Source: CAJCJE01 sp963818685 (lineage in GTDB: Bacteria > Actinomycetota > Actinomycetes > Mycobacteriales > Pseudonocardiaceae). From it: 64,000 nucleotides of DNA. The notes beneath the pieces are model-generated. The model saw only the letters and a list, made by a program, of their open reading frames with translations. It made no database searches and was not told where the DNA came from. The stretch lies in assembly GCA_963818685.1 (NCBI GenBank), contig CAWFTJ010000003.1:496001-560000 (forward strand), in the 5' to 3' direction. Shown in pieces: positions 44,039-52,000 of this stretch. The position numbers and the translations under genes were made by a program. Within the stretch, counting starts at the first letter, position 1, and the number at the start of each line of letters is the position of its first letter.

Positions 44039-44623
44039 TCAGCGCTTCGTGCCCTGCTCAGAGGTGTCCTCAGCGGACTCGGCAGGTTCGGGTGGCTCGG
44101 GTGGCTCTGCCGCGTCCTCGGTGAGAGTTTCGGGCTGGGGCCCGTTCTCGTTAACCGGCGCCTTGTTGACCGGCGCCTCGTTCGCCGGCTCGACCATGCC
44201 AAGGTGGCGTTGCAACTCGACGATCCGGCGTTCCATTCGGAGCAGGCGGTCGATCTCGTGGCCGCGCGCGACACTGCGGGCGAGGACCAGGCTGGCGCCC
44301 GCCAAGCCCGCGGTGATGACCGTGCCGGTGAGGTTCCAGGTGGGGGCGTTGCCGGTGCAGTCGAAGACGTTCATGTACTTGCCGACCGAGCATGTGACAA
44401 AGGGCACAGGGGCGAGCGCGACGCCGGCGAGGGCGACTCCGCCGAGCACGGCCGAACCGAAGGTGCGCATCAGGTCGAAGGCGGCGTTGGCCACCCCGAT
44501 GGCGCCAACGGTCAACAGCACGGGCACCGGGTTCGGGAAGTTACCGAACGCGGCACCGCAGAGCATCAACACGCAGATGATCGCCTGCGCGATCAAGACC
44601 TGCCTGTCCGGCCTGACCAGCAT
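44039..44623 (-). CDS. Hypothetical membrane protein with four helices and acidic tail
   Basis: I do not recognise a family. From ATG 44623 the 194-residue product has four hydrophobic segments (about residues 9-30, 34-54, 58-80 and 96-116), then a basic, probably coiled-coil stretch (EIDRLLRMERRIVELQRHLG) and a Pro/Glu-rich tail with a tandem EAPVNKAPVNENG repeat and EPPEPPEPAE. AGGG lies nine bases upstream. It is in line with and 112 bases before the sigma-factor gene; the four-helix layout is unlike the known SigD anti-sigma RsdA. Confidence 0.6.
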   Translation of the reverse strand: MLVRPDRQVLIAQAIICVLMLCGAAFGNFPNPVPVLLTVGAIGVANAAFDLMRTFGSAVLGGVALAGVALAPVPFVTCSVGKYMNVFDCTGNAPTWNLTGTVITAGLAGASLVLARSVARGHEIDRLLRMERRIVELQRHLGMVEPANEAPVNKAPVNENGPQPETLTEDAAEPPEPPEPAESAEDTSEQGTKR

Positions 44624-44813
44624 GGTCGTTGACCCTAGTAGGCAAAGGGACGATCGGGTCGGCTGACCGGCCGTGCGCGGCGAGAATCCCCTCGAACCGT
44701 TGGTCAACCCAGAGTGCTCGGTTAGTGACCTGGATGGAAATTCCGGCGGTTCCGGCGCAGGGAAAGTCTTTTCGCTTGCGAACGTCCCGAGAGGGGTTTT
44801 CATCCCTCTAAGG

Positions 44814-44856
44814 GGATGCCGGTCGGCCCGAGCGAGGGCCGGGCCGACCGGCATCC
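44814..44856. terminator. Strong stem-loop after the TetR gene
   Basis: GGATGCCGGTCGGCCC (44814-44829) and GGGCCGACCGGCATCC (44841-44856) pair perfectly over 16 bases with an 11-base loop, 22 bases beyond the TetR stop on the minus strand. Confidence 0.8.
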
Positions 44857-44878
44857 ATCCCTGTCCGCGTCCGCAACG

Positions 44879-45532
44879 TCAGCAGAGGGTCTCGCTCGCG
44901 ATGCGCTTCCACTCGGCGAGCAGTTGCGCGCGCCGTGTCTGCTCGCCGCCGATCATGGCGTCCAGGGCCAGGCCGCGGGTCAGGTTCACGGTCAGCCAGA
45001 ACAGCCGGTCCAGCCGTTCCTCGGACACCGAGGTGACGCCGGCCGCGCCCGTGCGCCAGCCGAGTTCGCGGTAGAGGGCGCGGGTGGCGTGGCCGAGCGC
45101 ACGGTCGACCGGGAGCAGGGTGGCGCGCAGTTCCGGATCGGTGCGCGCGGCCACCCACAGTTCCAGCGCGGCCGTTGACAGGTCGCCGGAGAAGGAGTCC
45201 CAGAGCAGGTCGATGCCCTTGGCCACCCGGTCCGGGTCGTCTGCCAGCGCGTGCACCGAGTCGCGGACCTGGTCGGACAGCTTGGTGACCAGGTATTCCA
45301 GCGCGTGCGTCATCAGCTCGGCCTTGGTGGCGAAGTGGTGCTGCTGCGCGCCCCGGGACAGGCCGGCACGCCGGCAGATCTCCTGCACGGTCGTGCCCGC
45401 GTAGCCGAGTTCGAGCAGGCACTCGATGGTCGCGGTGAGCAGCAGTTCGCGGGTGCGCTCGCTGCGTTGCGCCTGCGTGCGCCGGGTGTGCGCGATCGGT
45501 TCGTGCCCAAAGGAAATGGCGCTGCCTGTCAC
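44879..45532 (-). CDS. TetR family transcriptional regulator of fatty-acid-type genes
   Basis: A 217-residue repressor. The helix-turn-helix reads RTRELLLTATIECLLELGYA then TVQEICRRAGLSRGAQQHHF; the C-terminal part is the ligand domain (LDRLFWLTVNLTRGLALDAM). GTG at 45532 begins MTGSAISFGHEP with a weak ribosome site; a start a few residues later cannot be excluded, and the longer frame upstream is antisense to the dehydrogenase. It is divergent from acyl-CoA dehydrogenase and CoA-transferase genes across a perfect 26-bp palindrome, so it likely represses them and itself, with an acyl-CoA as ligand (inference). Confidence 0.88.
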   Translation of the reverse strand: MTGSAISFGHEPIAHTRRTQAQRSERTRELLLTATIECLLELGYAGTTVQEICRRAGLSRGAQQHHFATKAELMTHALEYLVTKLSDQVRDSVHALADDPDRVAKGIDLLWDSFSGDLSTAALELWVAARTDPELRATLLPVDRALGHATRALYRELGWRTGAAGVTSVSEERLDRLFWLTVNLTRGLALDAMIGGEQTRRAQLLAEWKRIASETLC

Positions 45533-45542
45533 GCGACGCACT

Positions 45543-45601
45543 TTACATGCAGTCCGGACTGCATGTAACTTTTGACGTGCACTTACCTGCATGCCGGACT
45601 G
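45543..45601. promoter_or_regulatory. TetR operator: perfect 26-bp palindrome plus a second partial copy
   Basis: TTACATGCAGTCC (45543-45555) followed directly by its reverse complement GGACTGCATGTAA (45556-45568). A degenerate copy, TTACCTGCATGCCGGACTG, occupies 45583-45601 and ends six bases before the dehydrogenase ribosome site. Position between the TetR gene and the dehydrogenase makes the adjacent regulator the obvious ligand. Confidence 0.8.
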
Positions 45602-45616
45602 TTTTTGGAGGCGGTC

Positions 45617-46771
45617 GTGTCCAGTAGGCCAACCCACCGCTCGTCCTGGCTGAACGAGGACCTGGACGCCTTCCGCGACCTGGCCCGCACCTTCTGCCAG
45701 AAGGAACTCGCGCCACACCAGGACCGCTGGATCGAGCAGCGACACATGGACCGCGAACTCTGGCACAAGGCGGGCGAGGTGGGCCTGCTGTGCCTGTCCA
45801 TCCCGGAGGAGTACGGCGGCGGGGGCGGCACGTTCGCGCACGAGGCCGTGCTGCTGGAGGAGCAGGTGCGGGCCGGCGACAGCTGCTGGGGCAACAGCGT
45901 GCACAGCGGCATCGTCGCGCACTACCTCCTCAACTACGGGACCGAGACCCAGAAGCAGCGCTGGCTGCCCAAACTCGCCAGCGGCGAGATGGTCGCCGCG
46001 ATCGCCATGACCGAACCGGGCACCGGCTCCGACCTGCAGAACATCACCACCAAGGCGGTTCGCGACGGCGAGCACTACGTGCTCAACGGCGCCAAGACCT
46101 TCATCACCAACGGCGGCCAGGCCGACCTGGTCATCGTCGCCGCCAAAACCGACTCGGCGCAGGGCGCGCACGGCGTCTCGCTGATCGTGGTGGAGACCGC
46201 GACCGAGGGGTATCGGCGCGGACGCCTGCTGGACAAGGTCGGCATGCACGGCCAGGACACCGCCGAGATGTTCTTCGACGATGTGCGCGTGCCGATGGCG
46301 AACCTGCTCGGCGGCGAGGAGGGCCAGGGTTTCGTCCAGCTCATGCGGCAACTGCCGCAGGAACGGCTGATCATCGCGGTCAGCTCGGTCGCTGCCATGG
46401 AGTCCGCGGTCGCCGAGACGGTGCGTTACACCAAGGAGCGCACCGCGTTCGGCAGGCCGGTGTTCAACTTCCAGAACAGCCGCTTCACCCTCGCCGAGTG
46501 CGACACCGAGGCCACGGTCGCCCGTGCCTTCCTCGACCAGTGCGTCGAGGCGCACCTCAAGGGCGAACTCGACGTGCCGACTGCGGCCAAGGCCAAGTGG
46601 TGGTGCAGCGACCGCGCGTTCCGGGTCATCGACGAGTGCGTGCAGCTGCACGGCGGCTACGGCTACATGAACGAGTACCCGATCGCGCGCGCCTGGACCG
46701 ACATCCGGGTGCAGCGGATCTTCGGTGGTACCAACGAGATCATGAAGGAGATCATCTCGCGGACCCTCTGA
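45617..46771 (+). CDS. Acyl-CoA dehydrogenase family protein
   Basis: FAD enzyme that introduces the alpha-beta double bond in acyl-CoA. The 384 residues show MTEPGTGSDLQNITTKAV (FAD loop), FITNGGQADLVIVAAKTD and the C-terminal segment HGGYGYMNEYPIARAWTD with GGTNEIMKEIISR, the glutamate of which is the usual catalytic base. GTG at 45617 has GGAGG five bases upstream; the longer frame from 45572 runs through the operator. It precedes an AMACR-like gene by 31 bases, and both probably act in catabolism of a branched or unusual acid. Confidence 0.93.
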   Translation: MSSRPTHRSSWLNEDLDAFRDLARTFCQKELAPHQDRWIEQRHMDRELWHKAGEVGLLCLSIPEEYGGGGGTFAHEAVLLEEQVRAGDSCWGNSVHSGIVAHYLLNYGTETQKQRWLPKLASGEMVAAIAMTEPGTGSDLQNITTKAVRDGEHYVLNGAKTFITNGGQADLVIVAAKTDSAQGAHGVSLIVVETATEGYRRGRLLDKVGMHGQDTAEMFFDDVRVPMANLLGGEEGQGFVQLMRQLPQERLIIAVSSVAAMESAVAETVRYTKERTAFGRPVFNFQNSRFTLAECDTEATVARAFLDQCVEAHLKGELDVPTAAKAKWWCSDRAFRVIDECVQLHGGYGYMNEYPIARAWTDIRVQRIFGGTNEIMKEIISRTL

Positions 46772-46802
46772 TCAGTCCACAGTAGACAAAGAGGAGGGTG
46801 TG

Positions 46803-47942
46803 GTGAGCGGACCGCTGACCGGGTTGCGGGTGATCGAGATGGCCGGGCTCGCCCCGGCCCCGTTCGCCGCCACCATGCTGGCCGACCTCGGCGCCGACGT
46901 GATCCGGGTCGACCGGGCCGTGCAAGGCCCCGACGTGCTCGGCTTCCCCCGCGACCCGCTGCGCCGCAGCAGGCGCTCGATCGGCGTCGACGTCAAGTCC
47001 GCGCAGGGCGTCGACCTGCTGCGCACGCTGATCGATCGGGCCGACGTGTTCATCGAAGGCTTCCGGCCCGGCGTCGCCGAACGCATGGGCCTCGGGCCGG
47101 ACGAGTGCCTGGCGCGCAACCCGCGCCTGGTGTACGGCCGGATCACCGGCTGGGGCCAGACCGGCCCGCTCGCGCCGCGCGCCGGCCACGACATCAACTA
47201 CATCGGCATCGCCGGCTCGCTGGACCCGATCGGTAGGTCGGGACAGGCGCCGGTGCCGCCGTTGAACCTGGTCGGCGACTTCGGTGGTGGCGGCCTGTTC
47301 CTGGCCATGGGCATCCTCGCCGCCCTCTACGAACGCGCGTCCTCCGGTCGCGGCCAGGTGGTCGATGCGTCCATGGTGGACGGTGCGGCGCTGCTCGCAA
47401 CCCAGCTGCACGGCATGCACGCCAACGGCTTGTGGCCCAACCTGCGCGGGCAGAACATGCTCGACGGCGGCGCCCCGTTCTACGACACCTACCGGGCCGA
47501 GGACGGGAAGTACGTCGCGGTCGGCGCGATCGAGGAACGGTTCTGGGCCGACCTGCTGCGCGTGCTCGACCTCGACCAGGAAACCCTGCCCACCAGGGCC
47601 GATCCGGCGAACTGGCCGCGCATCAGGGAAATCCTCGCCGACCGGATCGCGACCCGCCCGCGGGACGAGTGGGCCGCGCTGGCCGAAGGCACCGACGCCT
47701 GCCTCACCTCGGTGCTCGGCATCACCGAGGCGCCCGACCACCCGCACAACGTCGCCAGAGGCACGTTCGTCGAGGTCGACGGCATCCGCCAACCAGCGCC
47801 CGGCCCCAAGTTCGACCGCACCCCCGCCGCGCCGCCGACCGCCCCGTCGGAAACCGGCGCGGACACCGACGACGTGCTCGCCGAACTCGGCATCGCCACC
47901 GACGACATCGCCAAGCTGCGCGCGGCGGGCGTGATCGCCTGA
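46803..47942 (+). CDS. CaiB/BaiF CoA-transferase family protein, alpha-methylacyl-CoA racemase-like
   Basis: A 379-residue family III CoA-transferase fold protein. The segments RAGHDINYIGIAGSLDPIGR and PPLNLVGDFGGGGLFLAMGI match alpha-methylacyl-CoA racemases, with the histidine and aspartate of the active site present, rather than formyl- or carnitine-CoA transferases. Racemisation of 2-methyl branched acyl-CoA before beta-oxidation is the expected role. GTG 46803 (six bases after GAGGAG) is preferred to GTG 46800. Same transcription unit as the dehydrogenase. Confidence 0.88.
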   Translation: MSGPLTGLRVIEMAGLAPAPFAATMLADLGADVIRVDRAVQGPDVLGFPRDPLRRSRRSIGVDVKSAQGVDLLRTLIDRADVFIEGFRPGVAERMGLGPDECLARNPRLVYGRITGWGQTGPLAPRAGHDINYIGIAGSLDPIGRSGQAPVPPLNLVGDFGGGGLFLAMGILAALYERASSGRGQVVDASMVDGAALLATQLHGMHANGLWPNLRGQNMLDGGAPFYDTYRAEDGKYVAVGAIEERFWADLLRVLDLDQETLPTRADPANWPRIREILADRIATRPRDEWAALAEGTDACLTSVLGITEAPDHPHNVARGTFVEVDGIRQPAPGPKFDRTPAAPPTAPSETGADTDDVLAELGIATDDIAKLRAAGVIA

Positions 47943-47955
47943 GGGAGGTGCGGGT

Positions 47956-48123
47956 GTGTTCGGTATGTCGCCAGAGTCAGAGCGCTGGCACAAGACCGGA
48001 AAGTGCCCGGGATGCCGCCAGTGGGTGATGAAGCGGTACGCCTTCCGGACGCACCAAGGTCAGCCCGTTCAACCTGATTCCGCTCATGGACAAGCGGACC
48101 ATCGGTCCAGCCGCTGTCGTTGA
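47956..48123 (+). CDS. Small hypothetical ORF with CxxC
   Basis: A 55-codon frame 13 bases after the CoA-transferase stop, with GGGAGG eight bases upstream of GTG 47956. It reads MSPESERWHKTGKCPGCRQW then VMKRYAFRTHQGQPVQP. The CPGC motif suggests half of a zinc ribbon. The C-terminal third looks non-coding, so it may be truncated or frameshifted near 48055. No known family. Confidence 0.35.
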   Translation: MFGMSPESERWHKTGKCPGCRQWVMKRYAFRTHQGQPVQPDSAHGQADHRSSRCR

Positions 48124-48181
48124 AGCTCGGATCGGTGCTGGAGTGGCGAATGCCACACCTCGCCGGCGACACTCGATCGCC

Positions 48182-48949
48182 TCAGTCGAACGACCCGTGC
48201 CGGCCGGCTCCGGCCGCGAACCGGGCGGCGCCGCGCACGGTCTCCTCGGTCAGTGCGGCTCGCGCGCCGACGAACTCGGCGGCCAGTGCGTCCGGTTCGG
48301 AGCGTCCCCACTGGCTCAGCGCGGACGCGCGGTCGCCGCGCAGGCACTGCTGCGGGAACGCGGCCAGCGACGCGGCCAGTTCCTCGGCCGCTGGCCGTGC
48401 TCTGCCGCCCGGCACGACGCGGTTGGCAAGGCCGATGTGCAGCGCCTCGGCCGCGTCGACCGGCCGCCCGCTCAGGATCAGGTCCATGGCGCGGCTCTGT
48501 CCGATCAGCCGGGGCAGTCGCACCGTGCCACCGTCGATCAGCGGCACGCCCCAGCGCCGGCAGAACACGCCGAACACGGCGGACTCGTCGGCGACCCGCA
48601 GGTCGCACCACAATGCCAGCTCCAGTCCGCCAGCGACGGCATGCCCGGACACGGCCGCGATCACCGGCTTGGACAGCCGCATCCGGGTCGGGCCCATCGG
48701 GCCGTCGCCGTCCGGGTCGAGGCGGTTCATCCCTTCGGTGCCGACCGCCTTGAGGTCCGCGCCCGCGCAGAAGGTGTCGCCCGCTCCGGTCAGCACGGCC
48801 ACGCTGGCCGTCTCATCTGCGTCAAATGTCCGGAACGCTTCGGCCAGTGCGGCCGCGGTCGGGGCGTCGACCGCGTTGCGCACCTCCGGTCGGTTGATGA
48901 TCACCGTGGTCACCGGTCCTGAGCGTTCGAGCAGAACCCGCTCTGCCAT
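48182..48949 (-). CDS. Enoyl-CoA hydratase/isomerase family protein
   Basis: Crotonase-fold enzyme of 255 residues acting on enoyl-CoA. Oxyanion-hole segments DTFCAGADLKAVG and AVSGHAVAGGLELALWCDLR are present, and RRWGVPLIDGGTVRLPRLIG marks the active-site region; the usual second catalytic glutamate position is not clear, so the exact reaction is open. ATG at 48949 has AGGAGG five bases upstream. It is convergent with the dehydrogenase/racemase unit and may belong to the same catabolic pathway. Confidence 0.88.
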   Translation of the reverse strand: MAERVLLERSGPVTTVIINRPEVRNAVDAPTAAALAEAFRTFDADETASVAVLTGAGDTFCAGADLKAVGTEGMNRLDPDGDGPMGPTRMRLSKPVIAAVSGHAVAGGLELALWCDLRVADESAVFGVFCRRWGVPLIDGGTVRLPRLIGQSRAMDLILSGRPVDAAEALHIGLANRVVPGGRARPAAEELAASLAAFPQQCLRGDRASALSQWGRSEPDALAAEFVGARAALTEETVRGAARFAAGAGRHGSFD

Positions 48950-49214
48950 GGAACCTCCTGGAGAAACTCGACACCCGCAGGTGGGCGCGCCGCTGGAGAA
49001 CTCGCCTTATCGGTGCATGGTCCACTACGGTGGCAACGGAAAGCCACGAACGGGGGCAACAGGCGGTCGGTTCGGATCCCATCGGTTCGGATTCGATGCG
49101 GCCATCAGCGTGGACTTGCTGGTCACGGTAGGTCCGTTCGTGGACTATGGGCGCAGGCGGCGGATGGCGGGCTGGTGACAGGCTCGGTGTTCCGCTCGGG
49201 AGCGGTTTGGACTG

Positions 49215-49376
49215 GTGACCTTGAAAAAGTTAGTTGTCCTGCTTGTGGTCGCGTTCTTGCTGTTCTTCCTGATCACGCAGCCGGCTGGTTCGGCGAACGT
49301 GGTCGACACGATCCTCACGTGGTTGAAGAACGGCGCGACGGCGATCGTCACGTTCGTGCGAAGCGTGTTCTCGTGA
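49215..49376 (+). CDS. Small membrane protein of about 53 residues
   Basis: From GTG 49215 (or TTG 49221) the frame gives MTLKKLVVLLVVAFLLFFLI then TQPAGSANVVDTILTWLKNG and ATAIVTFVRSVFS, stopping at 49374-49376. One N-terminal hydrophobic helix (about residues 6-22) is followed by an amphipathic second segment. The regular codon bias and protein-like pattern make it a real gene, and I recall near-identical short membrane peptides in other actinomycetes, though function is unknown. GGGAG lies about 11 bases upstream of the GTG. Confidence 0.6.
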   Translation: MTLKKLVVLLVVAFLLFFLITQPAGSANVVDTILTWLKNGATAIVTFVRSVFS

Positions 49377-49620
49377 GCGTGGGTTGTTCAGTCCCGGCCG
49401 CAGCTGTGTCCGGGATGGCCGAGCCGCGCCCGCATCGGCCGACAACTACATAGTGTTACCGGTTCCGGTCAACTCTGGTCGAGATTGGACCGTCCGGGTG
49501 GAAAGTGGTGCATAACGTGCTGGTAACGGGTTTTTGTACGAACTGAGGTCTAGCGATCTGTCGGTGCGAGCTAATACGGTGCGCGCATCGGGGTGATCAT
49601 CAGCCCACGAGGAGGCATGG

Positions 49621-50121
49621 ATGGTCGAAGATCACGGGATCGACGAGCTGGTCCGGAAGTGGACGGCCGATCGTTCTCAGGACGCTGAGCTGACCGCGGC
49701 GACGCAACTCGCCTCGGCATGGCTCGCCGAGTCGACCTTTACGACCGCGCCGCAGGTGCCCGGCATTCCGGGTCAGCGCGGTTCGTCAGGGGCGTCTCGC
49801 CTGTTCTCCGTCGAGTCGGTGAGTCCGGCTTACGTCGCCGCCATGCGCAAGAGGTTGCCGGGAGTTCCGGAGGACCTGCTCGCGGCAGCGGCGAACTGCT
49901 GGCAGCTCGTCGGGGACATTTCCGAGGCCGAGAAGTGGTGGGACGCCGGGCTCAGCCCGCTCGACCAGCGCGCTCTCGACTACCGGGCCGCCGGGCTTTC
50001 GCCGGCCGACCTTGCCCGGCACCTCGGTCCGTACACCGTGCTCGAACACCTGCGTCGGGGCAGTTCCCCGGCCTGGTGCGTGGCACGGCTGCGCCGGCAA
50101 CGGCGCGACGGCGTGAGCTGA
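49621..50121 (+). CDS. Hypothetical protein
   Basis: A 166-residue soluble protein with no family I recognise. It has an acidic helical N-terminus and a C-terminal region, EAEKWWDAGLSPLDQRALDY then RAAGLSPADLARHLGPYTVL and EHLRRG, whose paired AGLSP-helix units suggest two short helical repeats, perhaps DNA- or protein-binding. ATG at 49621 has GAGGAGG six bases upstream. The 244-base gap before it holds no gene. Confidence 0.6.
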   Translation: MVEDHGIDELVRKWTADRSQDAELTAATQLASAWLAESTFTTAPQVPGIPGQRGSSGASRLFSVESVSPAYVAAMRKRLPGVPEDLLAAAANCWQLVGDISEAEKWWDAGLSPLDQRALDYRAAGLSPADLARHLGPYTVLEHLRRGSSPAWCVARLRRQRRDGVS

Positions 50122-50191
50122 GCCGCTTGCGCGGGCTTGCGGGAGCCCGTCTGCGGTCTTTTCTCGGCGGCGCCGGTTCGTTCAACGTGCG

Positions 50192-50212
50192 GGAGCCGGT
50201 TTCACCGGCTCC
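50192..50212. terminator. Short perfect hairpin before the transglycosylase gene
   Basis: GGAGCCGGT (50192-50200) and ACCGGCTCC (50204-50212) form a 9-bp stem with a TTC loop, in the 161-base gap between two plus-strand genes. No T-run; terminator or mRNA structure. Confidence 0.45.
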
Positions 50213-50282
50213 GTGCAGTCGCTTCACCTTCTCAGGGCCGACACCGTGCGTAACCTCCGCGGCCAGCGGTCGTTGACCCGAT

Positions 50283-51119
50283 GTGACGAGTCCGGCGAAC
50301 ACCTCTGAGCGTCGCGATGCGCCGCGCCATCGGCTCGGCATCGTCGGTCGACTCGTCGCGGTCGTCGTCGTGCTCGGTCTCGGCACCGTCGGTGTGCTCG
50401 TGCTGACCAGGGCGACAACACCGCCGACCGAACTGTCCGCGGCGGATATTCCCGCGTTGCAGGTCACGCCGGCTCCGGTCCAACCGGACACCTCGGTGCC
50501 GATCGTGCTGACCGCGGCCGACCCGGTGAGCACCGCGCCGACCACGTTGACCGACTGGGCACGGAAGGTGAGCGCGGCGACGGGCGTCCCGGAACCGGCC
50601 GCGTGGGCGTACGGCAACGCCGAACTCGCGACTCGCGCCAACGATCCGGGCTGCCGATTGTCCTGGGCGACGCTGGCCGGCATCGGCCGGGTCGAGTCCA
50701 ACAACGGCCAGTTCGGCGGGGCGAGCCTGCGACCCAACGGCGAGGAGACCAAGCCGATCATCGGCGTGCCGCTGGACGGCACCGGCGGCAACGCGGACAT
50801 CCCGGACACCGACCACGGCGCCCTCGACGGCGACACCGTCTACGACCACGCCGTCGGCCCGATGCAGTTCCTCCCGGAGACCTGGCACACCTATGGCCAG
50901 GACGCGATGGGCACGACAACGCCCGACCCGGAGAACATCAACGACGCCGCGCTCACCGCGGCCAGGTACCTGTGCGCGGACGGCCGCGACCTGTCCACCC
51001 CGGTCGGCTGGTGGTCGGCGATCATGTCCTACAACGCCTCCGTCGACTACGTGCAGAAGGTGTTCGGCGTCGCGGACAGCTACGCGCGGCAGGCGCTCAA
51101 GGCGCTGGGTACCGCCTGA
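50283..51119 (+). CDS. Lytic murein transglycosylase
   Basis: Secreted or membrane-anchored enzyme that cleaves peptidoglycan between MurNAc and GlcNAc. The 278 residues have a hydrophobic anchor at about 20-42 (GIVGRLVAVVVVLGLGTVGV), a Pro/Thr-rich linker and an SLT-type lysozyme-like domain with the catalytic glutamate in GIGRVESNNGQFGG and the supporting AVGPMQFLPETWHTYG and SAIMSYNAS motifs. GTG at 50283 is the first start before the anchor; its ribosome site is weak. Confidence 0.88.
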   Translation: MTSPANTSERRDAPRHRLGIVGRLVAVVVVLGLGTVGVLVLTRATTPPTELSAADIPALQVTPAPVQPDTSVPIVLTAADPVSTAPTTLTDWARKVSAATGVPEPAAWAYGNAELATRANDPGCRLSWATLAGIGRVESNNGQFGGASLRPNGEETKPIIGVPLDGTGGNADIPDTDHGALDGDTVYDHAVGPMQFLPETWHTYGQDAMGTTTPDPENINDAALTAARYLCADGRDLSTPVGWWSAIMSYNASVDYVQKVFGVADSYARQALKALGTA

Positions 51120-51201
51120 CCTGGCAATTGGCTGGCAGTTCGCCCGCATGAGCAGGCAGTGCGTCGCGGGTCACGATGGCGGCGGTGCTAGCGTCGAGAC
51201 C

Positions 51202-51639
51202 GTGCGTGGTGGCCTGTTCAGCTCCCGCGGCCTGCTCATCGTCGCGGTCAGCCTGGTGTCCCTGATCGGGGGCGCCCTGCTCGCCTGGTGGCAGTGGACC
51301 CGCTACCAGTCGGCGAGCGGCACCCTGCAGAACCTGGGTTACGTGCTGCAATGGCCGCTGTTCGGGGTCTTCCCCGCGTTCATGTTCTACCGGATCAATC
51401 TGGCGGCCAAGCGCGCAAGGGAGGCCGACGAGGCGGCCATGGCCGACGAGGTACCCGAGCCGCGCGATGCCGAGCCGGTCGAGCCGGAGCTGTCCGCTGA
51501 GGAGTTCCTTGCCACCCGCGCCTACGTGCAGAAACAGATATCGACGACAACGGCCGAGGAAGACCAGGACCTGATGGCCTACAACCAACGCCTCGCCCAA
51601 CTGAGCGCCAGCGAGGAGCAGCGGCACCATGGCGGCTGA
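51202..51639 (+). CDS. Hypothetical membrane protein, partner of DUF3817
   Basis: A 145-residue protein with two hydrophobic segments (about residues 9-31 and 41-61) and a long acidic C-terminus (EADEAAMADEVPEPRDAEPV; TTAEEDQDLMAYNQRL). GTG 51202 lies seven bases after TAGCGT, fitting a leaderless message; ATG 51148 is an upstream alternative without a ribosome site. It overlaps the DUF3817 gene by 11 bases, an arrangement I associate with other actinomycetes. Function unknown. Confidence 0.65.
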   Translation: MRGGLFSSRGLLIVAVSLVSLIGGALLAWWQWTRYQSASGTLQNLGYVLQWPLFGVFPAFMFYRINLAAKRAREADEAAMADEVPEPRDAEPVEPELSAEEFLATRAYVQKQISTTTAEEDQDLMAYNQRLAQLSASEEQRHHGG

Positions 51640-52000
51640 GACCGAGCCAGGAACGACGACCGCGAGGCCGACCGTGAGCGAGTTGCGGGAGCGGCGGATC
51701 AGAGCGGCGCTCAGGCGCTACCGGATCATCGCCTACATCGTCGGCATCGGCCTGCTCGCGCTGACCGTGGCAACCATCCTGGACTGGGGTTTCCACATTC
51801 CGCAGTACGCGGCGATCATCGGGCCGCTGCACGGCTTCCTGTACATGATCTACCTGGGACTGGGCATCGACCTTGCGCTCAAGGCGCGCTGGTCAGTCGT
51901 GGGCAGCCTGCTGGTGCTGCTGGCAGGCACGATCCCGTTCCTGAGCTTCGTCGCCGAGCGGCAGGTCACCAGGCGCGTGACCGCCGGCCGCAAGCTCTGA
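51629..52000 (+). CDS. DUF3817 domain-containing membrane protein
   Basis: A 123-residue protein with three hydrophobic helices. The pattern RRYRIIAYIVGIGLLALTVA, then IIGPLHGFLYMIYLGLGIDL, and LVLLAGTIPFLSFVAERQV is that of DUF3817 proteins, whose role is unknown. ATG at 51629 follows GAGGAG and overlaps the upstream gene. Its last 108 bases are antisense to the end of the MerR gene. Confidence 0.85.
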   Translation: MAAETEPGTTTARPTVSELRERRIRAALRRYRIIAYIVGIGLLALTVATILDWGFHIPQYAAIIGPLHGFLYMIYLGLGIDLALKARWSVVGSLLVLLAGTIPFLSFVAERQVTRRVTAGRKL

